Source: DASYUM01 sp036001225 (GTDB lineage Bacteria; Methylomirabilota; Methylomirabilia; Rokubacteriales; DASRDR01). From it: a stretch of 19,357 bases of DNA. The notes under the pieces were generated by a model. That model did not search any database. It was not told where the DNA came from and saw nothing but the letters and a program-made list of their open reading frames with translations. Position 1 is the first letter of the stretch. Each line of letters begins with the position of its first letter. The position numbers and the translations under genes were made by a program. The stretch spans positions 1 through 19,357 of the forward strand of contig DASYUM010000315.1 in the NCBI GenBank assembly GCA_036001225.1, read 5' to 3'. This document shows, one piece after another, positions 1 through 5,738 of the stretch.

Positions 1-25
1 GCGGGCACGTTAGCCGTCGCCGAGG

Positions 26-54
26 TTGACTCGCGTCGGCCAAACCCCTAATCT
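26..54 (+). promoter_or_regulatory. Sigma70-type promoter of tRNA-Val
   Basis: TTGACT (26-31) is separated by 17 bases from TAATCT (49-54). The predicted transcription start near 61 is 4 bases upstream of the mature tRNA at 65. Both hexamers are close to the housekeeping consensus and the spacing is ideal. Promoter function is inferred from sequence and position. Confidence 0.8.
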
Positions 55-64
55 GCAAGGGTCC

Positions 65-140
65 GGGCGGATAGCTCAGTCGGGAGAGCGCAGCCCTTAC
101 AAGGCTGAGGTCGCAGGTTCGATCCCTGCTCCGCCCACCA
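65..140 (+). tRNA. tRNA-Val (anticodon UAC)
   Basis: A complete 76-nt cloverleaf can be drawn. The acceptor strands GGGCGGA (65-71) and TCCGCCC (130-136) pair fully. The anticodon loop is CTTACAA, giving anticodon UAC, which reads GUA and related valine codons. The T arm contains GCAGG-TTCGATC-CCTGC. Discriminator A137 is followed by an encoded CCA at 138-140. It decodes valine in translation. No recognisable terminator follows, so transcription may continue into the small gene at 188. Confidence 0.97.
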
Positions 141-187
141 CTCCTAGCACTCCGCACCCGGCCGAGGCGTGAGATGACGCGCGAGCG

Positions 188-445
188 ATGAAGCGGTTCG
201 TCGCCTTTCGGTGGGTAGCCTGGGTCGGCTTCGCCCTGGCGGCGGTTGCCTGGCTGCTCGCGCTCCCGAGCCTCCGGGTGCGGATGGCTGATCTGACCGT
301 GCTGAAAGGCCTCGGCATCGTCGTCCTGTTCATGAGCACGATGAGCCTGCTTCACGAAGCCCAGTCTGTCGATCGGAACGAGGCATGGGTGCTCATTCTG
401 GGCGTCTGGCTGCTGGTCATTGGCCTCGCCCTGGCGTGGTTGTAA
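188..445 (+). CDS. Small three-helix membrane protein, unknown function
   Basis: An 85-residue protein of a family I do not recognise. Its hydrophobicity suggests three membrane helices at about residues 8-28, 38-57 and 66-85, with a charged loop (HEAQSVDRNEAW) between the second and third. The basic start (MKRF) and the positive-inside rule suggest a cytoplasmic N-terminus. ATG 188 is chosen because the first helix follows at once; the upstream sequence has only a weak purine stretch (GCGAGCG). The gene starts 47 bases after tRNA-Val and is followed 30 bases later by another small gene, so one transcript is possible. No enzymatic or transport motif is visible, and the function is unknown. 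Confidence 0.6.
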   Translation: MKRFVAFRWVAWVGFALAAVAWLLALPSLRVRMADLTVLKGLGIVVLFMSTMSLLHEAQSVDRNEAWVLILGVWLLVIGLALAWL

Positions 446-475
446 CCCAGTCCAGACCTCGAGGCCTCGCGGCGC

Positions 476-724
476 ATGGACGAAGAAGCGATTCGGCAGA
501 AGGCCCGCGAGCGCATTCAGAGCGGCCGGCTCCCCCGGACGGAGTCGATCCGCGCCTGGGCCGGCCCGGGCATCGGCCAGCCGTGCGTGGTGTGCGACGA
601 ACCGATCACTGATCGGGAGACCGAGTTCGAGCTCCAGTTCCAGGAGGGGCGGACCGGGTTGCAGGGGTATCGGTTCCACCGCTTCTGCCAGGCGGCCTGG
701 GAGATGGAGCGGCACCGGACCTGA
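476..724 (+). CDS. Small protein with C-x2-C...F-H-x2-C putative zinc site
   Basis: An 82-residue soluble protein. The N-terminal third is charged and probably helical (MDEEAIRQKARERIQSG). It is followed by CVVCDEPI at about residues 38-45 and by FHRFC near residue 69. Two Cys, one His and one Cys in this arrangement suggest a single structural zinc site of treble-clef or ribbon type; this is inferred from spacing only. It is in the same direction as, and 30 bases after, the small membrane protein gene, and converges with the gene ending at 786, which encodes a very similar C-x2-C...F-H-x2-C element at its C-terminus. Possible roles include a nucleic-acid or protein-binding adaptor, but no family name can be assigned. 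Confidence 0.65.
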   Translation: MDEEAIRQKARERIQSGRLPRTESIRAWAGPGIGQPCVVCDEPITDRETEFELQFQEGRTGLQGYRFHRFCQAAWEMERHRT

Positions 725-785
725 GCCGCGGGCGGGTCGGGCGTCCAGGCAAGCCGGCGGCGCGCGCGAGCGCCGCGCGGCGCCC

Positions 786-1190
786 CTAAGCCGAGGGGAT
801 CGGATGCCGGTGGAAGCACTCCAGGTGGAAGAGCTCCCCGTGCAGGAACGCGACGGCCGCTCCGGGGGCGATCGGCTGGCCGCAGTGGACGCACAGCCGG
901 CCGTGCCGGCCCAACGACCGGAGCTCCCGGGCGCTCGACACGGTGCGCTGCGAGTACAGCTTGGCGACCGCCGACCGCAGGCGGATCAGGACGTGCTGGC
1001 GGGCTTCCCGCCCGGTCATCGCTTCCCGGACCAGCGCCCGCGAGAGCCGGATCGACTTCCCCGATTCGCCGGGAATGCTGAGCCAGACGACATACGATCG
1101 GTCACTGATGGCGTCGACGTCGACAATCTCGGCGGGGAGATCCACCTCGGCGAGCAGCGACTTCAGGAAACCCTCGGCGGTCTTGGCCAC
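786..1190 (-). CDS. Hypothetical protein with C-terminal putative zinc-binding tail
   Basis: A 134-residue protein starting at GTG (1190-1188). That start is preferred because GGAGGG lies 4-5 bases upstream; a longer in-frame extension would run back through the tRNA-Asp gene. The N-terminal 100 residues look like a mixed alpha/beta domain with no family I recognise (strand-like SYVVWLSIPG, then a helical, arginine-rich stretch). The last 35 residues hold CVHCGQPI and, 15-20 residues on, FHLECFH, the same order of ligands as in the protein encoded at 476-724. A promoter-like TTGCTT-17-TAGTGT lies upstream, with an inverted repeat at the predicted transcript start. A zinc-binding regulator or adaptor is possible, but the function is unknown. 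Confidence 0.65.
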   Translation of the reverse strand: MAKTAEGFLKSLLAEVDLPAEIVDVDAISDRSYVVWLSIPGESGKSIRLSRALVREAMTGREARQHVLIRLRSAVAKLYSQRTVSSARELRSLGRHGRLCVHCGQPIAPGAAVAFLHGELFHLECFHRHPIPSA

Positions 1191-1203
1191 CCGTCCCTCC
1201 CCC

Positions 1204-1220
1204 GGGTTGGAGAGCAACCC
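1204..1220. promoter_or_regulatory. Inverted repeat GGGTTG-N5-CAACCC at transcript start
   Basis: Perfect 6-bp arms GGGTTG (1204-1209) and CAACCC (1215-1220) are separated by 5 bases. They lie between the -10 box of the reverse-strand gene and its ribosome binding site, covering the predicted transcription start near 1216. The repeat could be an operator or a small 5'-leader hairpin; sequence alone cannot decide. Confidence 0.35.
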
Positions 1221-1222
1221 CC

Positions 1223-1251
1223 ACACTACGCCCGGGAGGCCCCTGAAGCAA
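1223..1251 (-). promoter_or_regulatory. Sigma70-type promoter of the 1190 gene
   Basis: Read on the reverse strand, TTGCTT (1251-1246) is followed after 17 bases by TAGTGT (1228-1223). This predicts a start near 1216 and a leader of about 26 nt before GTG 1190, which also contains the GGAGGG ribosome binding site. Confidence 0.55.
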
Positions 1252-1319
1252 GCCGCACGGGATGACGCGGGCGGGGGGATGGCGAATCTGCTACACTGTG
1301 ACGGCTGGAGCGGCCACGA

Positions 1320-1348
1320 TTGACGGTATTCCGCCGGGTCGCTACAGT
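1320..1348 (+). promoter_or_regulatory. Sigma70-type promoter of tRNA-Asp
   Basis: TTGACG (1320-1325), 17-base spacer, TACAGT (1343-1348), with the tRNA starting 10 bases downstream at 1358. This is the same geometry as the tRNA-Val promoter at 26-54. A second extended -10-like element, TGCTACACT (1289-1297), lies just upstream and could be a weaker tandem start. Confidence 0.8.
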
Positions 1349-1357
1349 GAGGGCACC

Positions 1358-1435
1358 GGGGTCGTGGTGCAGCCTGGTTAGCACACTGGCCTGTCAAGCC
1401 AGAGGCCGCGGGTTCAAGTCCCGTCGACCCCGCCA
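1358..1435 (+). tRNA. tRNA-Asp (anticodon GUC)
   Basis: A 78-nt cloverleaf. Acceptor strands GGGGTCG (1358-1364) and CGACCCC (1425-1431) pair fully. The D stem is GTGC/GCAC. The anticodon stem CTGGC/GCCAG encloses the loop CTGTCAA, giving anticodon GUC for aspartate. The T arm is GCGGG-TTCAAGT-CCCGT. Discriminator G1432 is followed by an encoded CCA at 1433-1435. It is transcribed from its own promoter and followed directly by an intrinsic terminator, so it is a single-gene unit. Confidence 0.97.
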
Positions 1436-1442
1436 TTCCGAT

Positions 1443-1481
1443 CCCCGAGGGCCCCGAGCGATCGGGGCCTTCGGGGGTTTT
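1443..1481 (+). terminator. Intrinsic terminator after tRNA-Asp
   Basis: A strong GC hairpin begins 7 bases after the tRNA. CCCCGA and GCCCCGA on the left pair with TCGGGGC and TCGGGG on the right around a short GCGA loop, with a small internal mismatch. The stem is followed by GTTTT (1477-1481). The position directly after the tRNA supports a rho-independent terminator. Confidence 0.88.
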
Positions 1482-1505
1482 GGGCCCCGCTCCGCCGTCC
1501 GGGGC
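1482..1505 (+). repeat. Degenerate partial copy of the 30-nt core palindrome (tentative)
   Basis: GGGCCCCGC and GCCGTCCGGGGC occur here, separated by two or three extra bases. They resemble the right arm plus following bases of the core palindrome repeated at 3825, 4845 and 11280. The left arm is absent. The position, just upstream of a gene start, matches two of the full copies. Chance similarity in GC-rich DNA is a real alternative. Confidence 0.3.
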
Positions 1506-1510
1506 CGCCG

Positions 1511-1538
1511 GTGACACCGGCAGGCCCGGTGTTATATT
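1511..1538 (+). promoter_or_regulatory. Promoter predicted to give a leaderless transcript
   Basis: GTGACA (1511-1516), 16-base spacer, TATATT (1533-1538). TATATT stands out in very GC-rich surroundings. The predicted start lies at or within a base or two of ATG 1546, and no Shine-Dalgarno sequence precedes that ATG, so leaderless translation is inferred for the cyclic-nucleotide-binding gene. Confidence 0.6.
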
Positions 1539-1545
1539 GCGGCCC

Positions 1546-2082
1546 ATGGCGCGCGGTGGGGGCCGATGGCTCGGCTGGGCCCGGGATCCGGAGCAGACGC
1601 ACCGGATCGCGCTCCTCGGCCGCGCGCCCGTGTTCGCCGGCCTCCCCCGGCGGTTGCTCGGCCGGCTGGGCGCCCGGTTCTTCGAGAAGACCTACGGCGC
1701 CGGCGACGTCGTGTTCCACGAGGGGGATCCCGGCAAGGCTCTCTTCGTGGTGTTGGACGGCGAGGTGGCGATCATCCGGGCCGGCGAAGAAGGCGAGCAC
1801 GTCCTGCGGACCCTCGCGTCGGGGGCCTGCTTCGGGGAGCTGGCGCTGATCGACGAGTTTCCGCGCTCGGCCACCGCGCGGGTCACCGCCCCCTCGCGGC
1901 TGCTCATCCTCTACAAGAGCGACTTCGACGCCCTGGTGGAAGGGAACGAGCGGATCGCGCTCGTCGTCATGCGGAACCTGCTCCGGACGCTGGCGGCGTA
2001 CGCCCGCCGGGTGCCACCGTCGGGGGCCGAGCCCGAGTCGCTGGCCCGGCCGGACGGCGACGGGCGCGGGGACCGGCCGTGA
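1546..2082 (+). CDS. Cyclic-nucleotide-binding domain protein (no DNA-binding domain)
   Basis: A 178-residue protein with one CRP-type cNMP-binding domain, about residues 22-140. The beta-roll contains DVVFHEGDPG and LFVVLDGEVAII. The phosphate-binding cassette reads FGELALIDEFPRSAT (residues 96-110) and keeps the Gly-Glu pair and Arg107 that contact the cyclic phosphate in the family, so it may still bind cAMP or cGMP. No helix-turn-helix follows; the tail is a short helix and a Pro/Asp/Gly-rich end, so it is not a CRP-type transcription factor. ATG 1546 is chosen because it begins just after the TATATT box at 1533. The stop overlaps the GTG of the next gene by 4 bp (GTGA), implying translational coupling and a shared role with that permease. 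Confidence 0.85.
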   Translation: MARGGGRWLGWARDPEQTHRIALLGRAPVFAGLPRRLLGRLGARFFEKTYGAGDVVFHEGDPGKALFVVLDGEVAIIRAGEEGEHVLRTLASGACFGELALIDEFPRSATARVTAPSRLLILYKSDFDALVEGNERIALVVMRNLLRTLAAYARRVPPSGAEPESLARPDGDGRGDRP

Positions 2083-3161
2083 CGGTCGCCGGCTTCGGCG
2101 TGCGGCCGGCGTGGCTCCTGGTGGGGGCGGCGGCGCTGACCCTCGGCTACCTGTTCCGGGGCCTGCTGCTCCCGCTCTTCCTGGCGGCGGCCCTTGCCTA
2201 CCTGCTCAACCCGCTGGTCGTGTGGGCGGAGGGGTTCGCGATCCGCCGGAGCTTCGCCGTGGCGGGACTCTATCTCGGCCTCGTCCTCGTGCTGGCGGCC
2301 GGCGCGCTCGTCATCGGGCCACGCCTCCGGGTCGAGGTCGGCGCGCTCGCGGCCCGGCTGCCGACGCTGGCCGACGAGGTGGACGCGGCGCTCCAGCTGG
2401 CGGCCCGCGAGCTGACCGAGGCGGCGCCCGCCCTTCGGCGTGTCCTTCCCCACCCGGACGCGCGCATGGGCTGGATCGAGCGGCTGCTCGAGGGTCGCGC
2501 GGGGAGCCTGGGCGACTGGCTCGAGCACGCGGGTCGGATCCTGCTGGTCGGAATCATGGTGCCCTTCTTCGCCTTCTTCCTGCTGCGGGACAGCCGCCGC
2601 CTGGTGGCCTGGCTCATGGACCGCCTGCCGCCCGCCCACGTCGAGACGTCGGTCGCCCTCTGCTGCGAGATCGATCGCCTGATCGGCCGGTACGTGCGGG
2701 GCGTGGCCCTCGACGGGCTCGTGTTCGGCATGCTGGTCGCGCTCGCCCTGTGGGGGCTCGGCGTGCCCTATCCGCTCCTGCTCGGCGCCCTGGCCGGGCT
2801 CGCCAACCCGATTCCGGTCGTCGGCTCCGTCCTCTCGGCCGCCGCGGCGGCGCTGGTCGCGCTCGCCCACGGGCAGGGGCTGGGCGCCGTCGGCTGGGTC
2901 GCGCTCGTCTTCATCGGGCTCAAGGCGCTCGACGATGTCCTCATCCAGCCGCTGACGATCGGGCGAAGCGTCCAGCTCCACCCGGCTCTGCTGCTGGCGT
3001 CCGTCGTCGCCGGCAACCAGGCCCTCGGCATCCTCGGCATGATCGTCGCCGTCCCCACCGTCACCGTGCTTCAGGAGACGGTCCGACTGCTCGTCGAGCA
3101 CCGCCGCCTCGTGGCCGCGCCCGCCCCCCGGGCGGAGGAGCCGGCCGGCTACCCCGGCTGA
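2079..3161 (+). CDS. AI-2E family transporter (PerM/TqsA-type permease)
   Basis: A 360-residue integral membrane protein of the AI-2E exporter family (UPF0118). Two N-terminal helices (about residues 8-45) are followed by a helix near 62-82. A long polar, helical segment (about 88-150) carries coiled-coil-like acidic and Arg residues, and a block of further helices follows from about 157. The C-terminal motif HPALLLASVVAGNQALGILG and MIVAVPTVTVLQE is typical of the family. Members export autoinducer-2, indole or ions, and the substrate cannot be read from sequence. GTG 2079 overlaps the stop of the cNMP-domain gene, so the two are probably made together. The gene converges with the 3187-3807 gene, leaving only 25 bases with no clear terminator. 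Confidence 0.88.
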   Translation: MTVAGFGVRPAWLLVGAAALTLGYLFRGLLLPLFLAAALAYLLNPLVVWAEGFAIRRSFAVAGLYLGLVLVLAAGALVIGPRLRVEVGALAARLPTLADEVDAALQLAARELTEAAPALRRVLPHPDARMGWIERLLEGRAGSLGDWLEHAGRILLVGIMVPFFAFFLLRDSRRLVAWLMDRLPPAHVETSVALCCEIDRLIGRYVRGVALDGLVFGMLVALALWGLGVPYPLLLGALAGLANPIPVVGSVLSAAAAALVALAHGQGLGAVGWVALVFIGLKALDDVLIQPLTIGRSVQLHPALLLASVVAGNQALGILGMIVAVPTVTVLQETVRLLVEHRRLVAAPAPRAEEPAGYPG

Positions 3162-3186
3162 CGCGGCGCCGCGCGCGCCCGGCGGC

Positions 3187-3807
3187 TCAAGCGGTCCGGC
3201 CGAACCGCGCCAGGAGCGCGTCGAAGTCGCCGGCCGGCAACCGCTCGGCCCATTCCTGGGCCTCGGCGTCCTTCCCGTAGTACTCGGCCAGATACACGAC
3301 GGCCTCCCGCTGCGTCCGGAAGAGGCGCCAGCGGTGGGCGATTCCCCCGCCGGGCCGACGCAGGAGGAAGGTCGGGTCAGTGGGCGCCGACGGCTGGTAG
3401 TCGTTGCGCGCCCCGAACTGGTCGTAGGTGACGCACACCACGCCGATCCCGTGCCCTGACAGCACGCGCGCCCGCAGCGACTCCTCGCCGGGGAGCGACT
3501 CCACGTGGGCGAGATGGGGCCCGTAGTAGACGGGGACGGCAGCCTCGTCCACGGCCAGCACGAACGGCAAGGGGTGGTCGCCGACGGCGTCCAGGGCGCG
3601 CTTGGTGGTCTCGCCCAGCCAGAACAGCCCGCCCGGCGCTCCGACGCGCGGCTGCCCGTAGGCCACGCGGCGCGCCGCCTCGGGGCCGAGCCAGACCACG
3701 TCGCCGGTGTGGAGGTCCTGCCAGACCTCGGTCAGCACCGCGCGGTCGACGAGCGGGCGCCGCCGGTCGAGCTCGGCCCGGTCGCCGATCAGATAGATCC
3801 GGCCCAT
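3187..3807 (-). CDS. Hypothetical soluble protein, unknown family
   Basis: A 206-residue protein with no signal peptide or membrane segment and no family I can name. It starts MGRIYLIGDRAELDRRRPLV and has mixed alpha/beta character, with a hydrophobic core (PLPFVLAVDE, GIGVVCVTYDQ) and a charged C-terminal helix (DAEAQEWAERL). Balanced composition and an uninterrupted frame support coding. The ATG at 3807 is proposed because further upstream the frame would translate a dispersed repeat (3811-3857). No Shine-Dalgarno sequence is evident; the ATG belongs to the repeat-associated CCCGAAATG. It is divergent from the ABC importer operon and convergent with the AI-2E permease gene. Confidence 0.7.
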   Translation of the reverse strand: MGRIYLIGDRAELDRRRPLVDRAVLTEVWQDLHTGDVVWLGPEAARRVAYGQPRVGAPGGLFWLGETTKRALDAVGDHPLPFVLAVDEAAVPVYYGPHLAHVESLPGEESLRARVLSGHGIGVVCVTYDQFGARNDYQPSAPTDPTFLLRRPGGGIAHRWRLFRTQREAVVYLAEYYGKDAEAQEWAERLPAGDFDALLARFGRTA

Positions 3808-3810
3808 TTC

Positions 3811-3857
3811 GGGTTGCGCGCCCCGGACGGCGGGGCCCCAGCCCCGCGACGTCCGGA
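3811..3857 (-). repeat. Dispersed repeat, core palindrome copy in the leader of the 3807 gene
   Basis: The 30-nt core (3825-3854, reverse orientation) is identical to the cores at 4845-4874 and 11280-11309. It folds as outer arms GGACG/CGTCC and inner arms GCGGGGC/GCCCCGC, with a 2-nt TC bulge and a TGGG loop. On the reverse strand it is followed by GGGGCGCGC and then CCCGAAATG, whose ATG is the proposed start at 3807. It therefore occupies most of the predicted 5' leader of that gene. With the copy at 4836-4895 it forms inverted repeats around the first ABC permease gene. Confidence 0.85.
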
Positions 3858-3872
3858 GGCGCGCTGTTCCGC

Positions 3873-3881
3873 ACAGTAGCA
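3873..3881 (-). promoter_or_regulatory. Extended -10 promoter element for the 3807 gene
   Basis: On the reverse strand TGCTACTGT (3881-3873) fits an extended -10 (TGnTAnnnT). No good -35 hexamer lies 17 bases upstream. The predicted start near 3866 would give a leader of about 59 nt containing the core palindrome. It is divergent from the promoter at 3893-3922. Confidence 0.4.
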
Positions 3882-3892
3882 CGCGTCCCGCG

Positions 3893-3922
3893 TGGACGCC
3901 CGCCGGCGTTTTGGGGTACGGT
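3893..3922 (+). promoter_or_regulatory. Promoter of the ABC importer operon, predicted leaderless
   Basis: TGGACG (3893-3898), 18-base spacer, TACGGT (3917-3922). The predicted start falls at about 3929, the first base of the GTG used as the permease start, and no Shine-Dalgarno sequence precedes it. TGGAC-type -35 boxes recur at 10514 and 16166, which supports the call. Confidence 0.55.
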
Positions 3923-3928
3923 GGCCCC

Positions 3929-4711
3929 GTGCGCCGCCCTGGCCGCCTCCGCGCCGCCCTCGCGTTTCTGGCGCCGCTCGGCCTGTTGCTGCTGGTGTGG
4001 GTGCTCGCCGTCCGGCTGGTCCCCGCCGTCGCCCGCGTGTTTCCCTCGGTCGAGGACGTCGCGCTGGCCGGTGTCCAGGGCGTGCGGGACGGCACCCTCC
4101 TTCACCACGTCGGCCAGAGCCTCCTCCGGGTCGCGGTGGGCACCGGGCTCGCCGTCGTGGTCAGCGTGCCGCTCGGCGTCCTGATGAGCGTCAGCCGGCC
4201 GGTGTCGGCGCTCCTGACCCCGCTCTTCCGCTTCTTCTCCGTCCTGGCCGGCATCGCCTGGATCCCGATCGCCACGCTCTGGTTCGGCTACGGCTTCGGC
4301 GCCATCACCTTCGTGATCTTCAACGCCGTCTTCTTCGTGGTGACCTACAACACGCTGCTCGGCGTGGCGTCCATCCCGCGCCCGCTCCGCTACGCGGCCG
4401 CCTCGCTGGGGGCCGGGCCCGGTCGCATGCTGGTCGAGGTCCTCCTGCCGGGCGCCCTGCCCAACATCGTCACCGGGATCCGGACCGGCATGGGCTACGC
4501 CTGGCGGGGCCTCATCGCGGCCGAGATGATCGCCACCAACGCCGGCCTCGGGTACATGCTCTTCCTGGCCCGCGACTTCTATCGGACCGAGGTCATCGTC
4601 CTCGGCATGATCCTGATCGGCGCCCTCTGGCTCCTGCTCGACCGGCTCCTCCTGGCGCCGCTGGAGCGGGCCACCATCGAGCGGTGGGGGCTGGTCCGGC
4701 GGGTCGCGTGA
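3929..4711 (+). CDS. ABC transporter permease, nitrate/sulfonate/taurine type (first of two)
   Basis: About 260 residues from GTG 3929; a TTG at 3911 is possible but lies inside the promoter. The protein has about six membrane helices, beginning with a hydrophobic stretch just after VRRPGRLRAALAFLAPLG. The cytoplasmic EAA loop reads EVLLPGALPNIVTGIRTGMG followed by YAWRGLIAAEMI (about residues 170-202), the ATPase coupling motif typical of SsuC/TauC/NrtB permeases. It moves an unknown substrate across the inner membrane together with the paralogous permease, ATPase and binding protein encoded downstream. It is flanked by inverted copies of a dispersed repeat. The 181-base gap before the next permease contains the second repeat copy. 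Confidence 0.92.
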   Translation: MRRPGRLRAALAFLAPLGLLLLVWVLAVRLVPAVARVFPSVEDVALAGVQGVRDGTLLHHVGQSLLRVAVGTGLAVVVSVPLGVLMSVSRPVSALLTPLFRFFSVLAGIAWIPIATLWFGYGFGAITFVIFNAVFFVVTYNTLLGVASIPRPLRYAAASLGAGPGRMLVEVLLPGALPNIVTGIRTGMGYAWRGLIAAEMIATNAGLGYMLFLARDFYRTEVIVLGMILIGALWLLLDRLLLAPLERATIERWGLVRRVA

Positions 4712-4835
4712 CGGGGCGGCTCCTCGGCCTACCCTCCGGTCACACACGCCAGCGTTCCCTGGCGAGGTACCGGGCCGCGGCCCGAGCAGATCAAGGACGC
4801 AGGCGCGAGGCGCGCCGAGGCGTATACCGCATATG

Positions 4836-4895
4836 CGCGCCGCCGGACGTCGCGGGGCTGGGGCCCCGCCGTCCGGGGCGCGCGGTCCCGAAATG
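4836..4895 (+). repeat. Dispersed repeat, core palindrome copy before the second permease
   Basis: The 30-nt core at 4845-4874 is identical to those at 3825-3854 and 11280-11309. It is preceded by GCGCGCCGCC and followed by GGGGCGCGC and CCCGAAATG; that ATG is the proposed start of the second permease at 4893. A TATACC box (4823-4828) lies upstream without a convincing -35. Position and trailing sequence match the reverse-strand copy at 3811-3857. Confidence 0.85.
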
Positions 4896-5738
4896 AGGCG
4901 CGCCGAGCGCCGAGGACGCCGAGATGCGACAGGCCCCGGCCCGGGGCGGCTCCTCGGTTTCCTCGTCCGCTGGACGGTCACTCACCCGGCCCTCGGCGCC
5001 GCCCTGGCCTTCGCGCCGGTCGTCCTCCTGTGGGCGGCGGTGGCGGCGGCCGGCGTGTTTCCCCGCGTCTTCTTCCCGGGGCCGGCCGAGGTCGTGCGCG
5101 CCTTCGCGAGCCTCACCTACAAGGGCATCCTCCCCGCGTACCTGGAGGACAGCCTGATCCGACTCGCCGCGGGCGCGGCGGCCGGCACCGCGCTCGGCAT
5201 TCCGCTGGGGCTCGCCGTCGGGCTGAGCCGGCGGGCGCACGCCCTCGGCTGGCCGATCCTCCTCTTCTTCCAGGCCATCGGAGACATCGCGTGGCTTCCG
5301 ATCCTCCTCCTCTGGTTCGGCTTCGGGCTCACGACCATGACCGTCGTCATCGTCTACACCGTCCTGTTCCCGGTCGTCCTGAACACGGTCCTCGGCGTCC
5401 GGTCGGTCCCGGTCGAGCTCACGCGGGCGGCCGCCAGCCTGGGGGCGCCGCGCTGGCGGATCGTCGGCGAGGTGGTCCTGCCCGGCGCGCTCCCCAACAT
5501 CCTCACCGGCCTCCGCAACGGGCTCGGCTACGGCTGGCGGGCCCTCATCGCGGCCGAGATGATCGTGGGGACGAGCGGGATCGGCTTCCTCATGTTCGAC
5601 GCCCGCCGGGCCGGTCAGGTGACCGAGATCCTGCTCGGGATGATCGTGCTCGGGCTCCTCTGGTCCGTGGTGGACGGCTGGCTGCTGGTCCCGCTCGAGC
5701 GGGCGACCGTCCAGCGCTGGGGGCTGGTCGCCGGGTGA
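4893..5738 (+). CDS. ABC transporter permease, nitrate/sulfonate/taurine type (second)
   Basis: A 281-residue paralogue of the preceding permease. It shares PGALPNI(V/L)TG, GWRALIAAEMIVGTSGIGFL and the C-terminal PLERATVQRWGLV with it almost residue for residue. A basic N-terminus of about 25 residues leads into the first of about six helices. The two probably form a heterodimeric channel for one importer. The start is uncertain: ATG 4893 lies at the end of the repeat, while ATG 4833, just after a TATACC box, would add 20 residues encoded by the repeat (Arg/Gly/Ala-rich, unlike a permease N-terminus). The stop overlaps the ATPase start by GTGA, so the two are translationally coupled. Confidence 0.92.
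   Translation: MRRAERRGRRDATGPGPGRLLGFLVRWTVTHPALGAALAFAPVVLLWAAVAAAGVFPRVFFPGPAEVVRAFASLTYKGILPAYLEDSLIRLAAGAAAGTALGIPLGLAVGLSRRAHALGWPILLFFQAIGDIAWLPILLLWFGFGLTTMTVVIVYTVLFPVVLNTVLGVRSVPVELTRAAASLGAPRWRIVGEVVLPGALPNILTGLRNGLGYGWRALIAAEMIVGTSGIGFLMFDARRAGQVTEILLGMIVLGLLWSVVDGWLLVPLERATVQRWGLVAG

Noticed and set aside
65..1435. Genomic island integrated at a tRNA gene
   Set aside because: There is no integrase, and I see no duplicated tRNA 3' end. The genes between the two tRNAs have ordinary promoters.
1191..1547. N-terminal extension of the 786-1190 gene
   Set aside because: The frame stays open upstream but would be read through the tRNA-Asp gene and its promoter. GTG 1190 has a ribosome binding site.
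1911..3101. Reverse-strand open frame opposite the AI-2E permease
   Set aside because: It is Gln/Asp/Glu/His-rich shadow sequence, while the forward frame has clear membrane helices and family motifs.
3377..4981. Reverse-strand open frame of 534 codons
   Set aside because: It crosses the first ABC permease, the repeats and another gene in the wrong frame. It is charged, low-complexity sequence typical of shadow frames.
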